Source of the DNA: an uncultured Ectothiorhodospiraceae bacterium
GTDB taxonomy: Bacteria; Pseudomonadota; Gammaproteobacteria; UBA6429; Thiohalophilaceae
Direction: 5' to 3'
Length of the DNA: 64,000 nt
Assembly: GCA_947259575.1 (NCBI GenBank)
Contig: CAMYMU010000002.1
Location: 1 to 64,000 of the forward strand
A program made the position numbers and the translations under genes. Under the pieces are notes generated by a model, which was given only the letters and a program-made list of their open reading frames with translations, was not told the DNA's origin and ran no database searches. This document shows, piece after piece, positions 52,281 through 62,497 of this stretch; position 1 is the first letter of the stretch; every line of letters begins with the position of its first letter.

Positions 52281-54335
52281 TCAGGCTGCGATACCACTGT
52301 GCCTTAGTAGAGCATCGATACGGGGCTCGCGTCCGCGAAACTTAACAAACAATTCCATTGGCTCTCGGCTACCGCCTTGCTCAAGAATGCACTCCAGGAA
52401 TTCTGTTCCTGTTTTCTGATCAAATATGCCATTTTCCTCAAATTTAGAAAAGGCGTCTGCAGACAGCACTTCTGCCCATTTATAGCTATAGTAACCGGCT
52501 GCGTAGCCACCTGCAAAAATATGCGAGAAGCTGTTCTGGAAACGGTTAAAGGCCGGTGTTTTTATAACTGCAACTTGTTTGCGTACCGCATCAAGCGTTT
52601 CCTGAACACGGGCACCTTTTTGCGGCTCGTATTCAGTGTGCAATTTAAAGTCAAACAAGGAAAATTCCAGCTGTCGTACCATTTGCATACCCGACTGGAA
52701 GTTTTTTGCGGCCTGCATTTTAGCAAAAAGATCATCAGGAAGCGTCTCACCGGTCTCAAAATGGCCAGTAATCAGCTCCAAAGCCTCGCGTTCCCAGCAC
52801 CAGTTTTCCATGAACTGACTCGGTAGCTCGACGGCATCCCATGCCACACCATTAATTCCTGAGACGCCAACGTGATCGACCTGGGTGAGCATGTGGTGTA
52901 AGCCATGTCCGAATTCATGAAATAAAGTGGTGACTTCGTCATGCGTGAACAAAGCAGGTTGGTCGCCGATGGGTTGTGTGAGATTGCAGGTTAGAAAAGC
53001 GACCGGGGTCTGCGAGCTGCCATCGGCCAGGGTATTTCTACCCATGCAGTCATCCATCCAGGCACCACCGCGTTTTTTCTCGCGCGAATATAAATCTAGA
53101 TAGAATTGGCCACGTAGTTTTCCATCATGATCTTTGATTTCATAAAAGTGCACATCTTTGTGCCAGGTATCGATGCCTTCTACTTCAGTGATATTAATAT
53201 CATAAAGTCGCTTAACAACTTCAAACATGCCGGGTACAACTTTAGTTTCAGGAAAATAAGGTTTTAAAATTTCCTGATTGATGGCGTACTCATGTTCGCG
53301 TAATTTTTCACTGTAGTAGGTTAAGTCCCAGGCATTAAGATGATCCTGGTTATGATGTTGCTTGGCATAGTTAACCAGATCGGCATAATCTTGCTTTGCA
53401 ACTTTATGTGATTTTTCAGCGAGTTCATTTAAAAAAGAAATAACATGTTCCGGGCTGTCAGCCATTTTGCGTGCCAGCGAACGCTCAGCAAAATTTGCGA
53501 AACCCAAAAGTTGTGCAGCCTCGTGACGTAGTGCAAGAATCTCTTCGGTCACCTGGGTGTTATCAAATTCACCCGCGTTAGGGCCTTGATCAGAGGCGCG
53601 AGTTACAAATGCCTGATACATCTCATGGCGTAACTCTGAATCATCGGCATGGCTCATGACTGCAAAATAAGAGGGAAAATCAAGGGTAAAAAGCCAGCCC
53701 TCTTTTTCTTTTTGCTCTGCCATTTGTTTGGCCATTGCCTTTGCAGAGTCCGGCAAACCGGTTAATAGCGACTCATCTGTAATGTGTTTGCTCCAGGCGT
53801 GAGTAGCATCCAGGACATTTTCTTCAAACTTGGTTGTCAGTTTGGAAAGTTGTTGTTGGATTTCTTTAAAGCGTTGTTTTTTTTGTTCCGGTAGATCAAA
53901 ACCTGACAGTTTAAAATCTAGTAATGCATTCTCAATAATTTTCTTTTGTGCAGTACTGAGCTTATCAAATTCTTGCGTGTTATTTTTTAAGTTGTTAAAG
54001 GCATGAAATAAATCTTCGTTCTGCCCCATTTCAGTTGCGTAGTCACTCAACTTGGGTAGACATGCATTGTAAGCATCACGTAACTCGTCAGAGTTAACCA
54101 CAGAGTTCATGTGACTAATTGGTGACCAGACTCGATTTAGACGATCGTCTGCTTCTTCAATGGGTTGCACAAAATTATCCCAGCTGATGTCGGCCGGGTC
54201 GCTCAGGTTGGCGAGCAAATCATGAATCAGCTTACGATTGTTGCTGAGTAATTCATCAACCGCGGGTTCAACATGTTCGGGCTTGATTTGTGAGAATGGG
54301 GGAAGACCCGTAAATGTTAAAAGTGGATTACTCAT
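52281..54335 (-). CDS. prlC: oligopeptidase A
   Basis: A 684-residue cytosolic M3 zinc metallopeptidase degrading short peptides, including cleaved signal peptides. The zinc motif is FHEFGHGLHH (about residues 472-481; HExxH), with the third ligand Glu ~28 residues later in the ELPSQFMENW segment. It begins MSNPLLTFTGLPPFSQIKPEHV, the family start. Full length. It is likely in one unit with the SH3-domain gene downstream. Confidence 0.96.
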   Translation of the reverse strand: MSNPLLTFTGLPPFSQIKPEHVEPAVDELLSNNRKLIHDLLANLSDPADISWDNFVQPIEEADDRLNRVWSPISHMNSVVNSDELRDAYNACLPKLSDYATEMGQNEDLFHAFNNLKNNTQEFDKLSTAQKKIIENALLDFKLSGFDLPEQKKQRFKEIQQQLSKLTTKFEENVLDATHAWSKHITDESLLTGLPDSAKAMAKQMAEQKEKEGWLFTLDFPSYFAVMSHADDSELRHEMYQAFVTRASDQGPNAGEFDNTQVTEEILALRHEAAQLLGFANFAERSLARKMADSPEHVISFLNELAEKSHKVAKQDYADLVNYAKQHHNQDHLNAWDLTYYSEKLREHEYAINQEILKPYFPETKVVPGMFEVVKRLYDINITEVEGIDTWHKDVHFYEIKDHDGKLRGQFYLDLYSREKKRGGAWMDDCMGRNTLADGSSQTPVAFLTCNLTQPIGDQPALFTHDEVTTLFHEFGHGLHHMLTQVDHVGVSGINGVAWDAVELPSQFMENWCWEREALELITGHFETGETLPDDLFAKMQAAKNFQSGMQMVRQLEFSLFDFKLHTEYEPQKGARVQETLDAVRKQVAVIKTPAFNRFQNSFSHIFAGGYAAGYYSYKWAEVLSADAFSKFEENGIFDQKTGTEFLECILEQGGSREPMELFVKFRGREPRIDALLRHSGIAA

Positions 54336-54492
54336 ACTGACCTCTTAATCGTGTTATGGTGCCTAGTTACTGTAACGGTATCTTACTAAGGCATAATATA
54401 AAGTGCATTCCTCAACAGCAATGCTATAAATACTAAGGTTCCTTAAGCGGTAGTAAACCTTTTTAAAACGAGCATAATTACGCGCTGAATAT

Positions 54493-55482
54493 ATGGTTAC
54501 TGAGACTCAAACAGCACCCTATGAACGCCTCACACCGGATCTGATTTTACAGGCAATAGAGTCTGTTGAGTTGGAGCCGACCGGCAGCCTACTGGCTCTG
54601 AATAGTTACGAAAACAGGGTTTATCAAGTCGAACTTAGCGACCACAGTTTCATTATTGCCAAGTTTTATCGCCCCGAGCGTTGGTCTGATGCTGCGATTA
54701 TGGAGGAACATCAGTTTTCTTTTGAACTCGGAGACCAGGATATTCCGGTAATCTGCCCGATGATGCGTGAAGGTTATACCCTGCTGGAGCATGAAGGCTA
54801 TCGCTTTGCGCTCTATCCACGCCGTGGCGGGCGCTGGCCAGAGCTTGAAGACCCGCAGACCTTACAGCAATTGGGGCGTTTAATCGGCCGCATTCATGCC
54901 ATTGGCAGGACCGATCGCTTTGAGTATCGACCGCGTTTGAGTGTCGAATCCTATGGCCAGGCCTCCCTGGATTTCCTGCTCGAAAACGACTTTATACCCA
55001 GCGAGTTATTGCACAATTTCCAGCAGGCAGCCGAGGCGTTACTTGCCCAGGTGCAGATCATGTTTGATGCGATCACACCGGCTTATCTGCGTATCCATGG
55101 TGATTTCCATCCGGGCAATATTCTTTGCATGGATCATAATTTTCACTTCGTCGACCTGGATGACTGTTGCACCGGGCCCGCTATCCAGGACCTGTGGATG
55201 ATGCTTTCGGGGGAACAGCATGAGATGGCAGTGCAATTAAAAGAAATCCTGGAAGGCTATGAGACCTTTTCCCCGTTTGATTATAGTGAGATCGCATTAA
55301 TAGAAGCGCTGCGGGGCTTAAGGCTGGTCTATTACTGTGGCTGGCTAGCAAGACGTTGGCAGGATCCGGCCTTTCCAAAACACTTCCCCTGGTTTAACAC
55401 ACCCCGTTACTGGGAAGAGCAAATAATTACTTTCAGAGAACAGCTGGAACGCTGTCATGCGCCTACGCTGGATTTAAAATAA
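54493..55482 (+). CDS. srkA: stress response kinase A (YihE/RdoA)
   Basis: A 329-residue Ser/Thr kinase of the aminoglycoside-phosphotransferase fold. It shows LNSYENRVYQVE (N lobe), the Brenner motif HGDFHPGNIL (about 202-211) with the catalytic Asp, and the metal-binding Asp in VDLDD (about 222-226). In E. coli SrkA counters stress-induced toxin and Cpx-linked death; here this is by homology. It is monocistronic and divergent from prlC. Confidence 0.93.
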   Translation: MVTETQTAPYERLTPDLILQAIESVELEPTGSLLALNSYENRVYQVELSDHSFIIAKFYRPERWSDAAIMEEHQFSFELGDQDIPVICPMMREGYTLLEHEGYRFALYPRRGGRWPELEDPQTLQQLGRLIGRIHAIGRTDRFEYRPRLSVESYGQASLDFLLENDFIPSELLHNFQQAAEALLAQVQIMFDAITPAYLRIHGDFHPGNILCMDHNFHFVDLDDCCTGPAIQDLWMMLSGEQHEMAVQLKEILEGYETFSPFDYSEIALIEALRGLRLVYYCGWLARRWQDPAFPKHFPWFNTPRYWEEQIITFREQLERCHAPTLDLK

Positions 55483-55496
55483 AGTTTCATAGATTT

Positions 55497-56027
55497 CTAT
55501 TTTGCCAGATACTTATTTTTCAGGCGCACGTAGTGCTGGGCGGAATAGCTTAGGTATTCTTTTTCCTCTTCACTGAGCTCACGCAGGCGTTTTGCAGGCC
55601 GACCAATATACAGGTAACCGCTTTCGAGTGTGCGGTCCTGAGTAACCAGGCTGCCGGCGCCGACGATGACCTCGTCCTCGATAATAACTTTATCCATAAT
55701 CACGCTACCCATGCCAATCAAACAGCGATTGCCAATCGTGCAGGCATGTAGAATGACTTGATGACCTACTGTGACATCATCGCCAATGATTGTTGGTACA
55801 CCACCGGGTTGATGTTCACTATCATGGCTCACATGGATGGTGCTGTTGTCCTGTATGTTGCAGCGTTCTCCGATGCGAATTTTATTGACGTCACCTCGTA
55901 CCGAGGTAAACGGCCAGATAGAACTATTGTTGCCAATAACAACATCACCGATCACCGCTGATTGTTTATCGATATAAACATTCTTTCCGATTGTCGGTGT
56001 GATCTTGTTAAAGGCTCTAATTGACAT
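55497..56027 (-). CDS. gamma carbonic anhydrase-like protein (YrdA type)
   Basis: A 176-residue left-handed beta-helix protein made of hexapeptide repeats (VIGDVVIGNNSSIWPF, IGERCNIQDNSTIH, TVGHQVILHACTIGNRCLIGMGSVI). The metal ligand His residues are in TIHVSHD, VGHQVILH (about 66-96). Members trimerise and bind zinc or iron; carbonic anhydrase activity varies. It follows srkA convergently by 14 bases and lies 30 bases downstream of gorA on the same strand. Confidence 0.88.
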   Translation of the reverse strand: MSIRAFNKITPTIGKNVYIDKQSAVIGDVVIGNNSSIWPFTSVRGDVNKIRIGERCNIQDNSTIHVSHDSEHQPGGVPTIIGDDVTVGHQVILHACTIGNRCLIGMGSVIMDKVIIEDEVIVGAGSLVTQDRTLESGYLYIGRPAKRLRELSEEEKEYLSYSAQHYVRLKNKYLAK

Positions 56028-56057
56028 GATAGATGTAAAAATCTTAATCCGCTTTGT

Positions 56058-57401
56058 TTATCGCATAGTCACAAGTTCTTCTGAGCTAGTTGGATGAATG
56101 GCAACGGTATTATCAAAGTCTTTTTTAGTTGCGCCCATCTTGATCGCAACAGAAAAGCCTTGCAGCATTTCGTCAGCGCCCATGCCGATGATATGGCACC
56201 CCACCACTTTTTCTTCGGCGCCAACACAGATGAGTTTCATTGCGGTTTGTTGTGGATGTCCGGCAATTGCATGATACATAGCAGTAAAGCTGGTTTGATA
56301 TGTTTTAACCGCATCGCCATGTTGTTCACGGGCTTGTTGCTCAGTTAAGCCAATGGTGCCGATCGGTGGATGAGAAAACATAACCGTTGGAATATTTTCG
56401 TAATCGAGTTTCCGGTCCGTTTGATTATTGAATAAGCGATCCGATAAACGTCTACCAGCAGCAATGGCGACTGGTGTTAAGGGGGCGCGCCCGGTTGCAT
56501 CACCAAGTGCATAGATGTTGCTTACGTTAGTATTTTGAAATTCGTCAGTTGGAATAAAGCCACGTTTATCCATTTCAATATTGGCTGCAGCCAAATTTAA
56601 ATCTTTTGTATTAGGTGTTCGGCCGATGGCCCAGATAAGTTGATCGACATCTTTAAGACAGACGCCATTATCACATTGAACAGTTAAACGTTTATCATCT
56701 TGTTGTTCTACGGACTGCACATTAATCCGTGTCATTAAATTAACGCCGGCGTTGCTCATTTCTTCCATAAGCGTATCGCGCAACATAGCATCGAAACTGC
56801 CGAGGAAGTGATCACGGCGTAAAAGCATATTCACTTCGCTACCCAGGCCATTCAATACACCGGCGAGTTCTACCGCGATATAGCCTGCGCCGACGACCAC
56901 AACCCGTTTGGGTTGGCTGGTTAATTCAAAAAAACCATCCGAGGTAATCCCATGTTCAGCGCCAGGAACATCCGGCACAGTAGGGTAACCGCCGGGTGAA
57001 ACGACAATATGATCAGCGGTATAGGTTTGATCACCAACTTGTAAGGTTTTGGCATCAACGAAGGAGGCAAAGCCCTGAATATGATCAATCTTGCTATCTT
57101 TTAGATAGTTGCCATACCAGTCGTTAATGCCCTTGATGTATTTCTCGCGTGATTCAACCAGTTTGGCCCAGTCAAAGCGCTTGAGCTTTACATCCAGTCC
57201 GTAGGCAGGCATATCGTGTAGGGCCTCAGCGAGGTGGGCACCAAACCACATAACTTTTTTGGGGACACAGCCCACATTGACACAGGTACCGCCGAGCTTT
57301 TTGCTCTCAATAACGGCCGTTTTGGCACCGTACTCGGCGGCTCGTTCCGCGGCAGAGAGGCCGCCACTACCGGCACCGATGGCGATTAAATCGTAATGCA
57401 T
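56058..57401 (-). CDS. gorA: glutathione-disulfide reductase
   Basis: The 447-residue flavoenzyme reduces oxidised glutathione with NADPH in the cytosol. FAD motif [19 protein letters not shown] (about 6-24), redox pair in [13 protein letters not shown] (about 37-49), NADPH motif [24 protein letters not shown], and the dimer-interface catalytic HPTSSEE (about 437-443). Length is normal. It shares its strand with the gamma carbonic anhydrase gene 30 bases downstream. Confidence 0.94.
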   Translation of the reverse strand: MHYDLIAIGAGSGGLSAAERAAEYGAKTAVIESKKLGGTCVNVGCVPKKVMWFGAHLAEALHDMPAYGLDVKLKRFDWAKLVESREKYIKGINDWYGNYLKDSKIDHIQGFASFVDAKTLQVGDQTYTADHIVVSPGGYPTVPDVPGAEHGITSDGFFELTSQPKRVVVVGAGYIAVELAGVLNGLGSEVNMLLRRDHFLGSFDAMLRDTLMEEMSNAGVNLMTRINVQSVEQQDDKRLTVQCDNGVCLKDVDQLIWAIGRTPNTKDLNLAAANIEMDKRGFIPTDEFQNTNVSNIYALGDATGRAPLTPVAIAAGRRLSDRLFNNQTDRKLDYENIPTVMFSHPPIGTIGLTEQQAREQHGDAVKTYQTSFTAMYHAIAGHPQQTAMKLICVGAEEKVVGCHIIGMGADEMLQGFSVAIKMGATKKDFDNTVAIHPTSSEELVTMR

Positions 57402-57566
57402 GAACTGAACTCCTGGTTAATTGAGTGACAATATTACCATTATCTAATATTGAGGCACTTAATAAATTCTAAATGTCACATCTGACTAAAGAAAAATCAC
57501 TAATGTGACGAAATAAATAGGGTAGTTATCACTATAACTCAATAAATTAGCTAGAGGGACAGGCCA

Positions 57567-58730
57567 TTGGCTTCAAAACTTCAATCAAAGCTTGCAGGGA
57601 TTTTGAGTATGCGTGGCAAGCTGGTCATCTCAGGTTGCGCAGCAGTAGCCGCCTATGCTGTAGGTAATCGCTACGGCCAGGCACTCGCTGACTATCAGGC
57701 GCATGCTTCAGCTGCGGTTAGCCTTTTAGTTTTTATCGCTGGTGTTTGGTGGGCTACTGCACCCTGGTACACAAATCGTAAGGCACTTATAAATAAGTAT
57801 CAGGAGCAAGGTGATTTAGAGGGAAGTCCGACAGATGCCGTTCTATTTGATATCGTGCTAAATGGTGGCAATGCCAAAGATGATGAACTAGAGCGACTGA
57901 TTGCTGATTTTGCTGGTCAGGTTAACGGTGCTGCTACGGATGTGATCAATGCTGTGGCACTAACCGGACAGGGTGTGACTCACCAGAAATCTGAGAGTGA
58001 AGAGCTGAATCGATCCATTGATCATATGGTAGTAGCCGCTGAGTCGGTTACGGGTAACGCAAAAGAAGCAACCGATGCAGCAACGGATGCGGAGTCTAGT
58101 GCCCAAGAAAGTGTGTCTATCTTATCCGAGGCAACGCAGGCGATTCACGATCTAGCATCACAGGTCGATCAATCTTCATCAGTGATTCAGGAGTTGGCGA
58201 ATGATACGGATAGTATTGGCGCTATCCTTGATGTGATCAAAGGAATCGCAGAGCAAACAAACTTGTTGGCGCTAAATGCGGCGATTGAGGCCGCGCGTGC
58301 TGGCGAACAAGGTCGTGGTTTTGCCGTGGTCGCTGATGAAGTGCGTTCACTGGCAAGCCGCACCCATGAATCAACACAAGAGATTGAGACCATGATTCAA
58401 AAGCTGCAACAAGCAGCGCAATCAGCGGTTGGCTCTATGGCCGGTGGTCATGATATTGCGCAAAATGCAGTTAACCAGGTTAATGGTGCAACAGAGTCAT
58501 TAGTGGCGATTACCAGTGCCGTAGACAGTATTCGAAACATGAATGCCCACATTTCCCAAAATGCTGAGCAGCAATCCTCGTTGGCGGCGGATGTGAAGTC
58601 CAAGGTCGAAGTTATCGATGATGTGAGCGAGCTCACCATTGAAACACTCGATGGACTGAATGAGATCAGTAATAGTCTGCAAGGTATGTCTGCGACGTTC
58701 CAGCAAGCAGCAGCCGAGCATCAAAAATAA
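57567..58730 (+). CDS. methyl-accepting chemotaxis protein without periplasmic sensor
   Basis: A 387-residue chemoreceptor starting with TTG (gaggg about 9 bases upstream; no ATG nearby). Two adjacent N-terminal membrane segments (about 17-35 and 44-65) leave almost no periplasmic loop, so the signal is probably sensed in the membrane or cytosol. The signalling domain hairpin tip is [42 protein letters not shown] (about 227-268 area). No HAMP is obvious. No che genes lie nearby. Confidence 0.9.
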   Translation: MASKLQSKLAGILSMRGKLVISGCAAVAAYAVGNRYGQALADYQAHASAAVSLLVFIAGVWWATAPWYTNRKALINKYQEQGDLEGSPTDAVLFDIVLNGGNAKDDELERLIADFAGQVNGAATDVINAVALTGQGVTHQKSESEELNRSIDHMVVAAESVTGNAKEATDAATDAESSAQESVSILSEATQAIHDLASQVDQSSSVIQELANDTDSIGAILDVIKGIAEQTNLLALNAAIEAARAGEQGRGFAVVADEVRSLASRTHESTQEIETMIQKLQQAAQSAVGSMAGGHDIAQNAVNQVNGATESLVAITSAVDSIRNMNAHISQNAEQQSSLAADVKSKVEVIDDVSELTIETLDGLNEISNSLQGMSATFQQAAAEHQK

Positions 58731-58819
58731 CCACCTTCTTTGCGGGTGGTATTCAAGCAGCGTAGTCGCTAAAATGGCGAAGCAGTCCCCAACTATAAAA
58801 CAAAAGCAAAGGTAACAAC

Positions 58820-59155
58820 ATGTCAGACGGTGGTATCAGTTTATCCCAGGATTTGATTAATAATTTATTGGAAAGCATTTCTCAGCACGATGCTTCGGCG
58901 CAACAGGACATGATGGTGAATGTTCAGTATCTGGTTGCTATCGCGGGTTATTTAACTGCAGACTATCCTGGTTCAGCGAATGAGCGTGATGAGTTGCTCG
59001 AGCATTTGCATGCCTTTATGAAACACGTCTGTGATGAACGTGCTAACTCACAACAACAACCAGCTTCACCCCAACCCGCTGCTGCGCCAGAAGCGCCGGC
59101 GGGTAGTAGTAGAGAAACAGACGATCCAGCGGTGGGTATCTGGAAGCCAGATTGA
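58820..59155 (+). CDS. small acidic protein of unknown function
   Basis: A 111-residue protein with a helical N-terminal half (about 5-80) and a Pro/Ala/Gln-rich disordered tail ending VGIWKPD. No signal peptide or motif. It follows the chemoreceptor by 89 bases, including a small hairpin (ACCACC / GGTGGT), and starts behind aaaggtaac. Its last codons form the first copy of a 20 bp direct repeat (59141-59160). Confidence 0.6.
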   Translation: MSDGGISLSQDLINNLLESISQHDASAQQDMMVNVQYLVAIAGYLTADYPGSANERDELLEHLHAFMKHVCDERANSQQQPASPQPAAAPEAPAGSSRETDDPAVGIWKPD

Positions 59156-59160
59156 TTCCT
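59141..59160 (+). repeat. 20 bp direct repeat, copy 1
   Basis: TGGAAGCCAGATTGATTCCT encodes the W-K-P-D-stop end of the gene at 58820. It recurs at 59284-59303 with one mismatch. Confidence 0.8.
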
Positions 59161-59283
59161 GAAGCGGCGCTGGTGTCGTTGAAAAGTAACTCTTAATGCT
59201 CATTTACTTGCGTGTAAATTCCGCTTCTTCGTCACTTTTCGCCTAACCATCATCCGCTTGATGAATCAATCTGATTATTTTAT

Positions 59284-59303
59284 TGGAAGCCTGATTGATT
59301 CCT
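59284..59303 (+). repeat. 20 bp direct repeat, copy 2
   Basis: TGGAAGCCTGATTGATTCCT, one base different from 59141-59160. It also reads W-K-P-D-stop, but the frame before it stops after four codons, so it may be the remnant 3' end of a duplicated gene. The two copies flank 123 bases of non-coding sequence. Confidence 0.8.
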
Positions 59304-59322
59304 TCCTAAATTTATTGTTCTT

Positions 59323-60081
59323 TTATTGTCGGGCTTGCATCCAGCGATAGATCTTTCTTGACCGTTTTGTAAAACGTTTAGTGCGCGTCTCCGGATTGTG
59401 ACGAACAGGACTGGGTAAACACGCGGCTAGTTCAGCTGCTTGTTTTTGGTTTAGGGCAATCGCCGGTACACCATAGTAATGTTGTGCAGCCGCTTCAACG
59501 CCGTAGACACCTTCACCAAATTCCGCAATATTTAAATAAGTTTCCAGTATTCGATCTTTTTCAAGATTCCATTCCATTCCCAAAGTAAGTAGTAGTTCAT
59601 GCCATTTGCGTAATGGATTGCGCGAGCTGGTGAAAAAAAGATTTTTAATCGTCTGTTGCGAAATCGTGCTTGCACCATATTTGAATCGCATCAGTTCAAG
59701 ATTGGTATCCATTGCTTCTTGAAAGGCAATCAAATCAAAACCATTGTGATAATAAAAACGCGCATCCTCTGCAGCAATTACCGCATGGTGTAAATGTTTG
59801 GGTATTTGTCGTAGTGGAATGGGTTTCCAACTCAGCCCAGCGTGATAAAGCTGTTCATTCATGTGAGTCTCATAGTCACGGATAAAGCGTGACTTTGGGA
59901 TAGCGCCTTGTTTGAATTCATCCCAGTCAGGCCAGATGATCATGACGTAAAAAACATCGATCACAAAAAGTAACAACAGAATTCGCCAGCTCCAGCGTAC
60001 TGTTTTCCAGAAACGGGAACCTTTGCGTTTTAGCCGTTTTAACTTGCGGCGACGTTGCCAGCGTTGAATGAAGTTTGCCAT
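59323..60081 (-). CDS. mtgA: monofunctional peptidoglycan glycosyltransferase
   Basis: A 252-residue inner-membrane enzyme polymerising lipid II into glycan strands (GT51). One N-terminal membrane segment (about 30-50) follows a basic start. Catalytic Glu lies in HAVIAAEDARFYYHNGFD (about 104-121) and the second motif GASTISQQTIKNLFF (about 136-150), then KDRILETYLNIAEFGEGVYGVEAAAQHYYG. Full length. It is divergent from the cco operon. Confidence 0.95.
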   Translation of the reverse strand: MANFIQRWQRRRKLKRLKRKGSRFWKTVRWSWRILLLLFVIDVFYVMIIWPDWDEFKQGAIPKSRFIRDYETHMNEQLYHAGLSWKPIPLRQIPKHLHHAVIAAEDARFYYHNGFDLIAFQEAMDTNLELMRFKYGASTISQQTIKNLFFTSSRNPLRKWHELLLTLGMEWNLEKDRILETYLNIAEFGEGVYGVEAAAQHYYGVPAIALNQKQAAELAACLPSPVRHNPETRTKRFTKRSRKIYRWMQARQ

Positions 60082-60192
60082 AAATGCAGTCAGACTAATT
60101 TATTGAATATTAAAGCTTATATCGGGCAGTTCACACTTTGTTGAACATGATTTTTGAGGTTATTTGTTAATTATTAACTAATATTTAATTGC

Positions 60193-60206
60193 TTGATCCA
60201 GATCAT
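60193..60206. promoter_or_regulatory. FNR/Anr-type box upstream of ccoN
   Basis: TTGAT-CCAG-ATCAT matches 9 of 10 bases of the FNR/Anr consensus TTGAT-N4-ATCAA. It ends 60 bases before the ccoN ATG, a suitable place for activation at about -41.5. cbb3 oxidase operons are typically induced at low oxygen through FNR/Anr. Confidence 0.75.
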
Positions 60207-60266
60207 ACAAGCTCCCATGGCTGTTTACTAAGGTACACCACAATAAAAACGATTGGAGTAGGGTAT

Positions 60267-61682
60267 ATGCAAGCTGAGACTTATAACTACAAAGTGGTCA
60301 GGCAATTCTCGGTGATGACCATTGTGTGGGGTGTGGTCGGTATACTGGTGGGGGTTATCATTGCCGCCCAATTGGTATGGCCCGCGCTCAATTTTGACCT
60401 TCCCTGGTTACATTTTGGCCGCCTACGACCTCTGCATACGAATGCAGTCATCTTTGCCTTTGGCGGCTCAGCACTATTTGCTACTTCTTATTATATTGTG
60501 CAGCGAACGTGTCAGGTTAGGTTATTTGCGAGTGGCCTGGCGTCCTTTACCTTCTGGGGCTGGAATCTGGTGATTGTGTTGGCTGCGGTGACGCTGCCAT
60601 TAGGCCTGACAAGTGGTAAGGAATATGCCGAGCTAGAGTGGCCTATTGATATATTGATTGCGGTTGTTTGGGTGTCATATGCCATCGTTTTCTTTGGCAC
60701 GATCGTAAAGCGCAGGGTTAAACATATCTATGTGGCGAACTGGTTTTTTGGTGCATTTATCCTGACGGTCGCCGTTTTGCATATCGTCAACAGTGCGGCC
60801 TTACCCGTTAGTCTAACCAAATCATATTCTGCTTACGCTGGCACGACCGATGCCATGGTGCAGTGGTGGTATGGCCACAATGCGGTTGGCTTCTTCCTGA
60901 CCGCCGGCTTCCTGGGCATGATGTACTACTTTATCCCCAAGCAGGCGAATCGTCCGGTCTATTCTTATCGTTTATCCGTGGTGCACTTCTGGACATTAAT
61001 TTCACTCTATATGTGGGCGGGACCACACCACTTACACTACACCGCATTACCTGACTGGGCGCAATCGTTGGGCATGGTGTTCTCGCTGATGTTATTAGCA
61101 CCCAGCTGGGGTGGCATGATTAACGGCATCATGACCCTGTCTGGAGCCTGGCATAAGTTACGCACCGATCCAATTTTGAAGTTTATGGTCGTGTCTTTAT
61201 CGTTTTATGGCATGTCGACCTTTGAAGGTCCAATGATGTCAATTAAGACTGTGAATGCATTATCGCATTACACCGACTGGACCATTGGTCATGTGCATTC
61301 TGGTGCGTTGGGTTGGGTTGGATTTATCACCATGGGTAGCATGTACTTCCTGATACCAAAACTGTTCGGCAAGAAGGAAATGTATTCCTTGAAGCTGATT
61401 GATTTGCACTTGTGGGTCGCCACGATTGGCATTGTGCTTTACATCGTTTCGATGTGGATCGCCGGTGTCATGCAAGGTTTGATGTGGCAAGAGCTGGAAG
61501 CAGACGGCACCCTGGCAAACAGTTTTGTGCAGTCTTTAGAAAGAATGTATCCCTACTACACCGTGCGTCTGTTAGGAGGTGTACTCTATTTGGTCGGTAT
61601 GTTGATTATGGTTTACAACGTTTGGAAAACCATTGCCGGTCCGAGTACTGAGCCCGTCGAACAACAAGTTCAACCAGCATAA
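60267..61682 (+). CDS. ccoN: cbb3-type cytochrome c oxidase subunit I
   Basis: The 471-residue catalytic subunit of the high-affinity oxidase reduces O2 to water and pumps protons. The start ATG 60267 (MQAETYNYK) follows ggagtaggg and avoids the longer 60189 frame, which crosses the FNR box. About twelve membrane segments. Heme b and CuB/heme b3 ligands lie in [37 protein letters not shown] and [13 protein letters not shown]. It is the first gene of ccoNOQP. Confidence 0.97.
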   Translation: MQAETYNYKVVRQFSVMTIVWGVVGILVGVIIAAQLVWPALNFDLPWLHFGRLRPLHTNAVIFAFGGSALFATSYYIVQRTCQVRLFASGLASFTFWGWNLVIVLAAVTLPLGLTSGKEYAELEWPIDILIAVVWVSYAIVFFGTIVKRRVKHIYVANWFFGAFILTVAVLHIVNSAALPVSLTKSYSAYAGTTDAMVQWWYGHNAVGFFLTAGFLGMMYYFIPKQANRPVYSYRLSVVHFWTLISLYMWAGPHHLHYTALPDWAQSLGMVFSLMLLAPSWGGMINGIMTLSGAWHKLRTDPILKFMVVSLSFYGMSTFEGPMMSIKTVNALSHYTDWTIGHVHSGALGWVGFITMGSMYFLIPKLFGKKEMYSLKLIDLHLWVATIGIVLYIVSMWIAGVMQGLMWQELEADGTLANSFVQSLERMYPYYTVRLLGGVLYLVGMLIMVYNVWKTIAGPSTEPVEQQVQPA

Positions 61683-61693
61683 GGAGGCAACAC

Positions 61694-62302
61694 ATGTCAC
61701 ATGAAAAAGTAGAAACGAATGTTGGCTTGCTCGCCATCCTGGTCATTCTGGTTATTAGTATCGGCGGTTTGGTTGAGATTGTGCCTCTATTTTTCCTCAA
61801 GGAAACCACAGAGCCGGTTAAGGGACTTAAACCTTATACCGCACTACAACTGGAAGGACGTGATGTTTATATCCGTGAAGGTTGTTATCTGTGTCACTCA
61901 CAAATGATTCGTCCCTTCCGCGCAGAGACTGAACGTTATGGTCATTACTCGGTGGCGGGCGAATTTGTTTACGACCATCCCTTCCAATGGGGTTCAAAAC
62001 GAACTGGGCCTGACTTAGCGCGAGTGGGTGGTCGTTATTCTGATGACTGGCATCGCGTACATCTGACTAACCCACGTCTGGTGGTGCCCGAATCGAATAT
62101 GCCGGGTTTCCCCTGGTTGGAGGAAAACAAACTAACGGGTGAATCAACGCCAGATAAATTGAAGGCGATGAGAACACTTGGCGTACCTTATACCGACGAA
62201 GATATTGCAGGTGCAACAGCAGCGGTAAAAGATAAAACCGAAATGGATGCCATCATTGCCTATCTTCAAGTTTTGGGCACCAGCATTAAGGCGGGGAGGT
62301 AA
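61694..62302 (+). CDS. ccoO: cbb3-type cytochrome c oxidase monoheme subunit II
   Basis: A 202-residue membrane-anchored cytochrome c subunit. One N-terminal membrane segment (about 14-35) and a single heme site CYLCH (about 68-72) with axial Met likely in [10 protein letters not shown] (about 133-142). It passes electrons from CcoP to CcoN. Ribosome site aaggagg. It lies 11 bases after ccoN and 3 bases before ccoQ. Confidence 0.97.
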   Translation: MSHEKVETNVGLLAILVILVISIGGLVEIVPLFFLKETTEPVKGLKPYTALQLEGRDVYIREGCYLCHSQMIRPFRAETERYGHYSVAGEFVYDHPFQWGSKRTGPDLARVGGRYSDDWHRVHLTNPRLVVPESNMPGFPWLEENKLTGESTPDKLKAMRTLGVPYTDEDIAGATAAVKDKTEMDAIIAYLQVLGTSIKAGR

Positions 62303-62305
62303 GCA

Positions 62306-62497
62306 ATGGATATTATTGATATACGTTCATGGTTTACGGTGGTCATGATCATCACCTTCGTCTCTATTGTGGTGTGGTCATGGAGTAAAAAGCGCAACAA
62401 AGACTTTAATGAGGCAGCAAACATGCCATTGAATGAGCCAGAAACACCCCGCCCGGTAGCAAAAAACCTGGGAGATAATAATGGAGGTGAAAAATGA
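62306..62497 (+). CDS. ccoQ: cbb3-type oxidase small subunit CcoQ
   Basis: A 63-residue single-span protein (about residues 9-29) with a charged cytosolic tail; CcoQ stabilises the complex and is not catalytic. Its stop overlaps the ccoP start (ATGA), so the two are translationally coupled. The family is poorly conserved and the call rests on size, topology and position. Confidence 0.9.
   Translation: MDIIDIRSWFTVVMIITFVSIVVWSWSKKRNKDFNEAANMPLNEPETPRPVAKNLGDNNGGEK

Noticed and set aside
52377-52826. 149-codon open frame opposite prlC
   Set aside because: It is antisense to conserved oligopeptidase A sequence, and its composition is unlike neighbouring proteins.
57487-57515. Sigma-28 promoter before the chemoreceptor (TAAAG followed by GACGAAAT)
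   Set aside because: The -10 matches only about 5 of 8 bases and the spacing is one base too long; much weaker than the site at 3697-3723.
59258-59269. FNR box TTGATGAATCAA upstream of mtgA
   Set aside because: The spacer is 2 bases rather than 4 and it lies downstream of mtgA (minus-strand gene), so it is not placed to control a gene.
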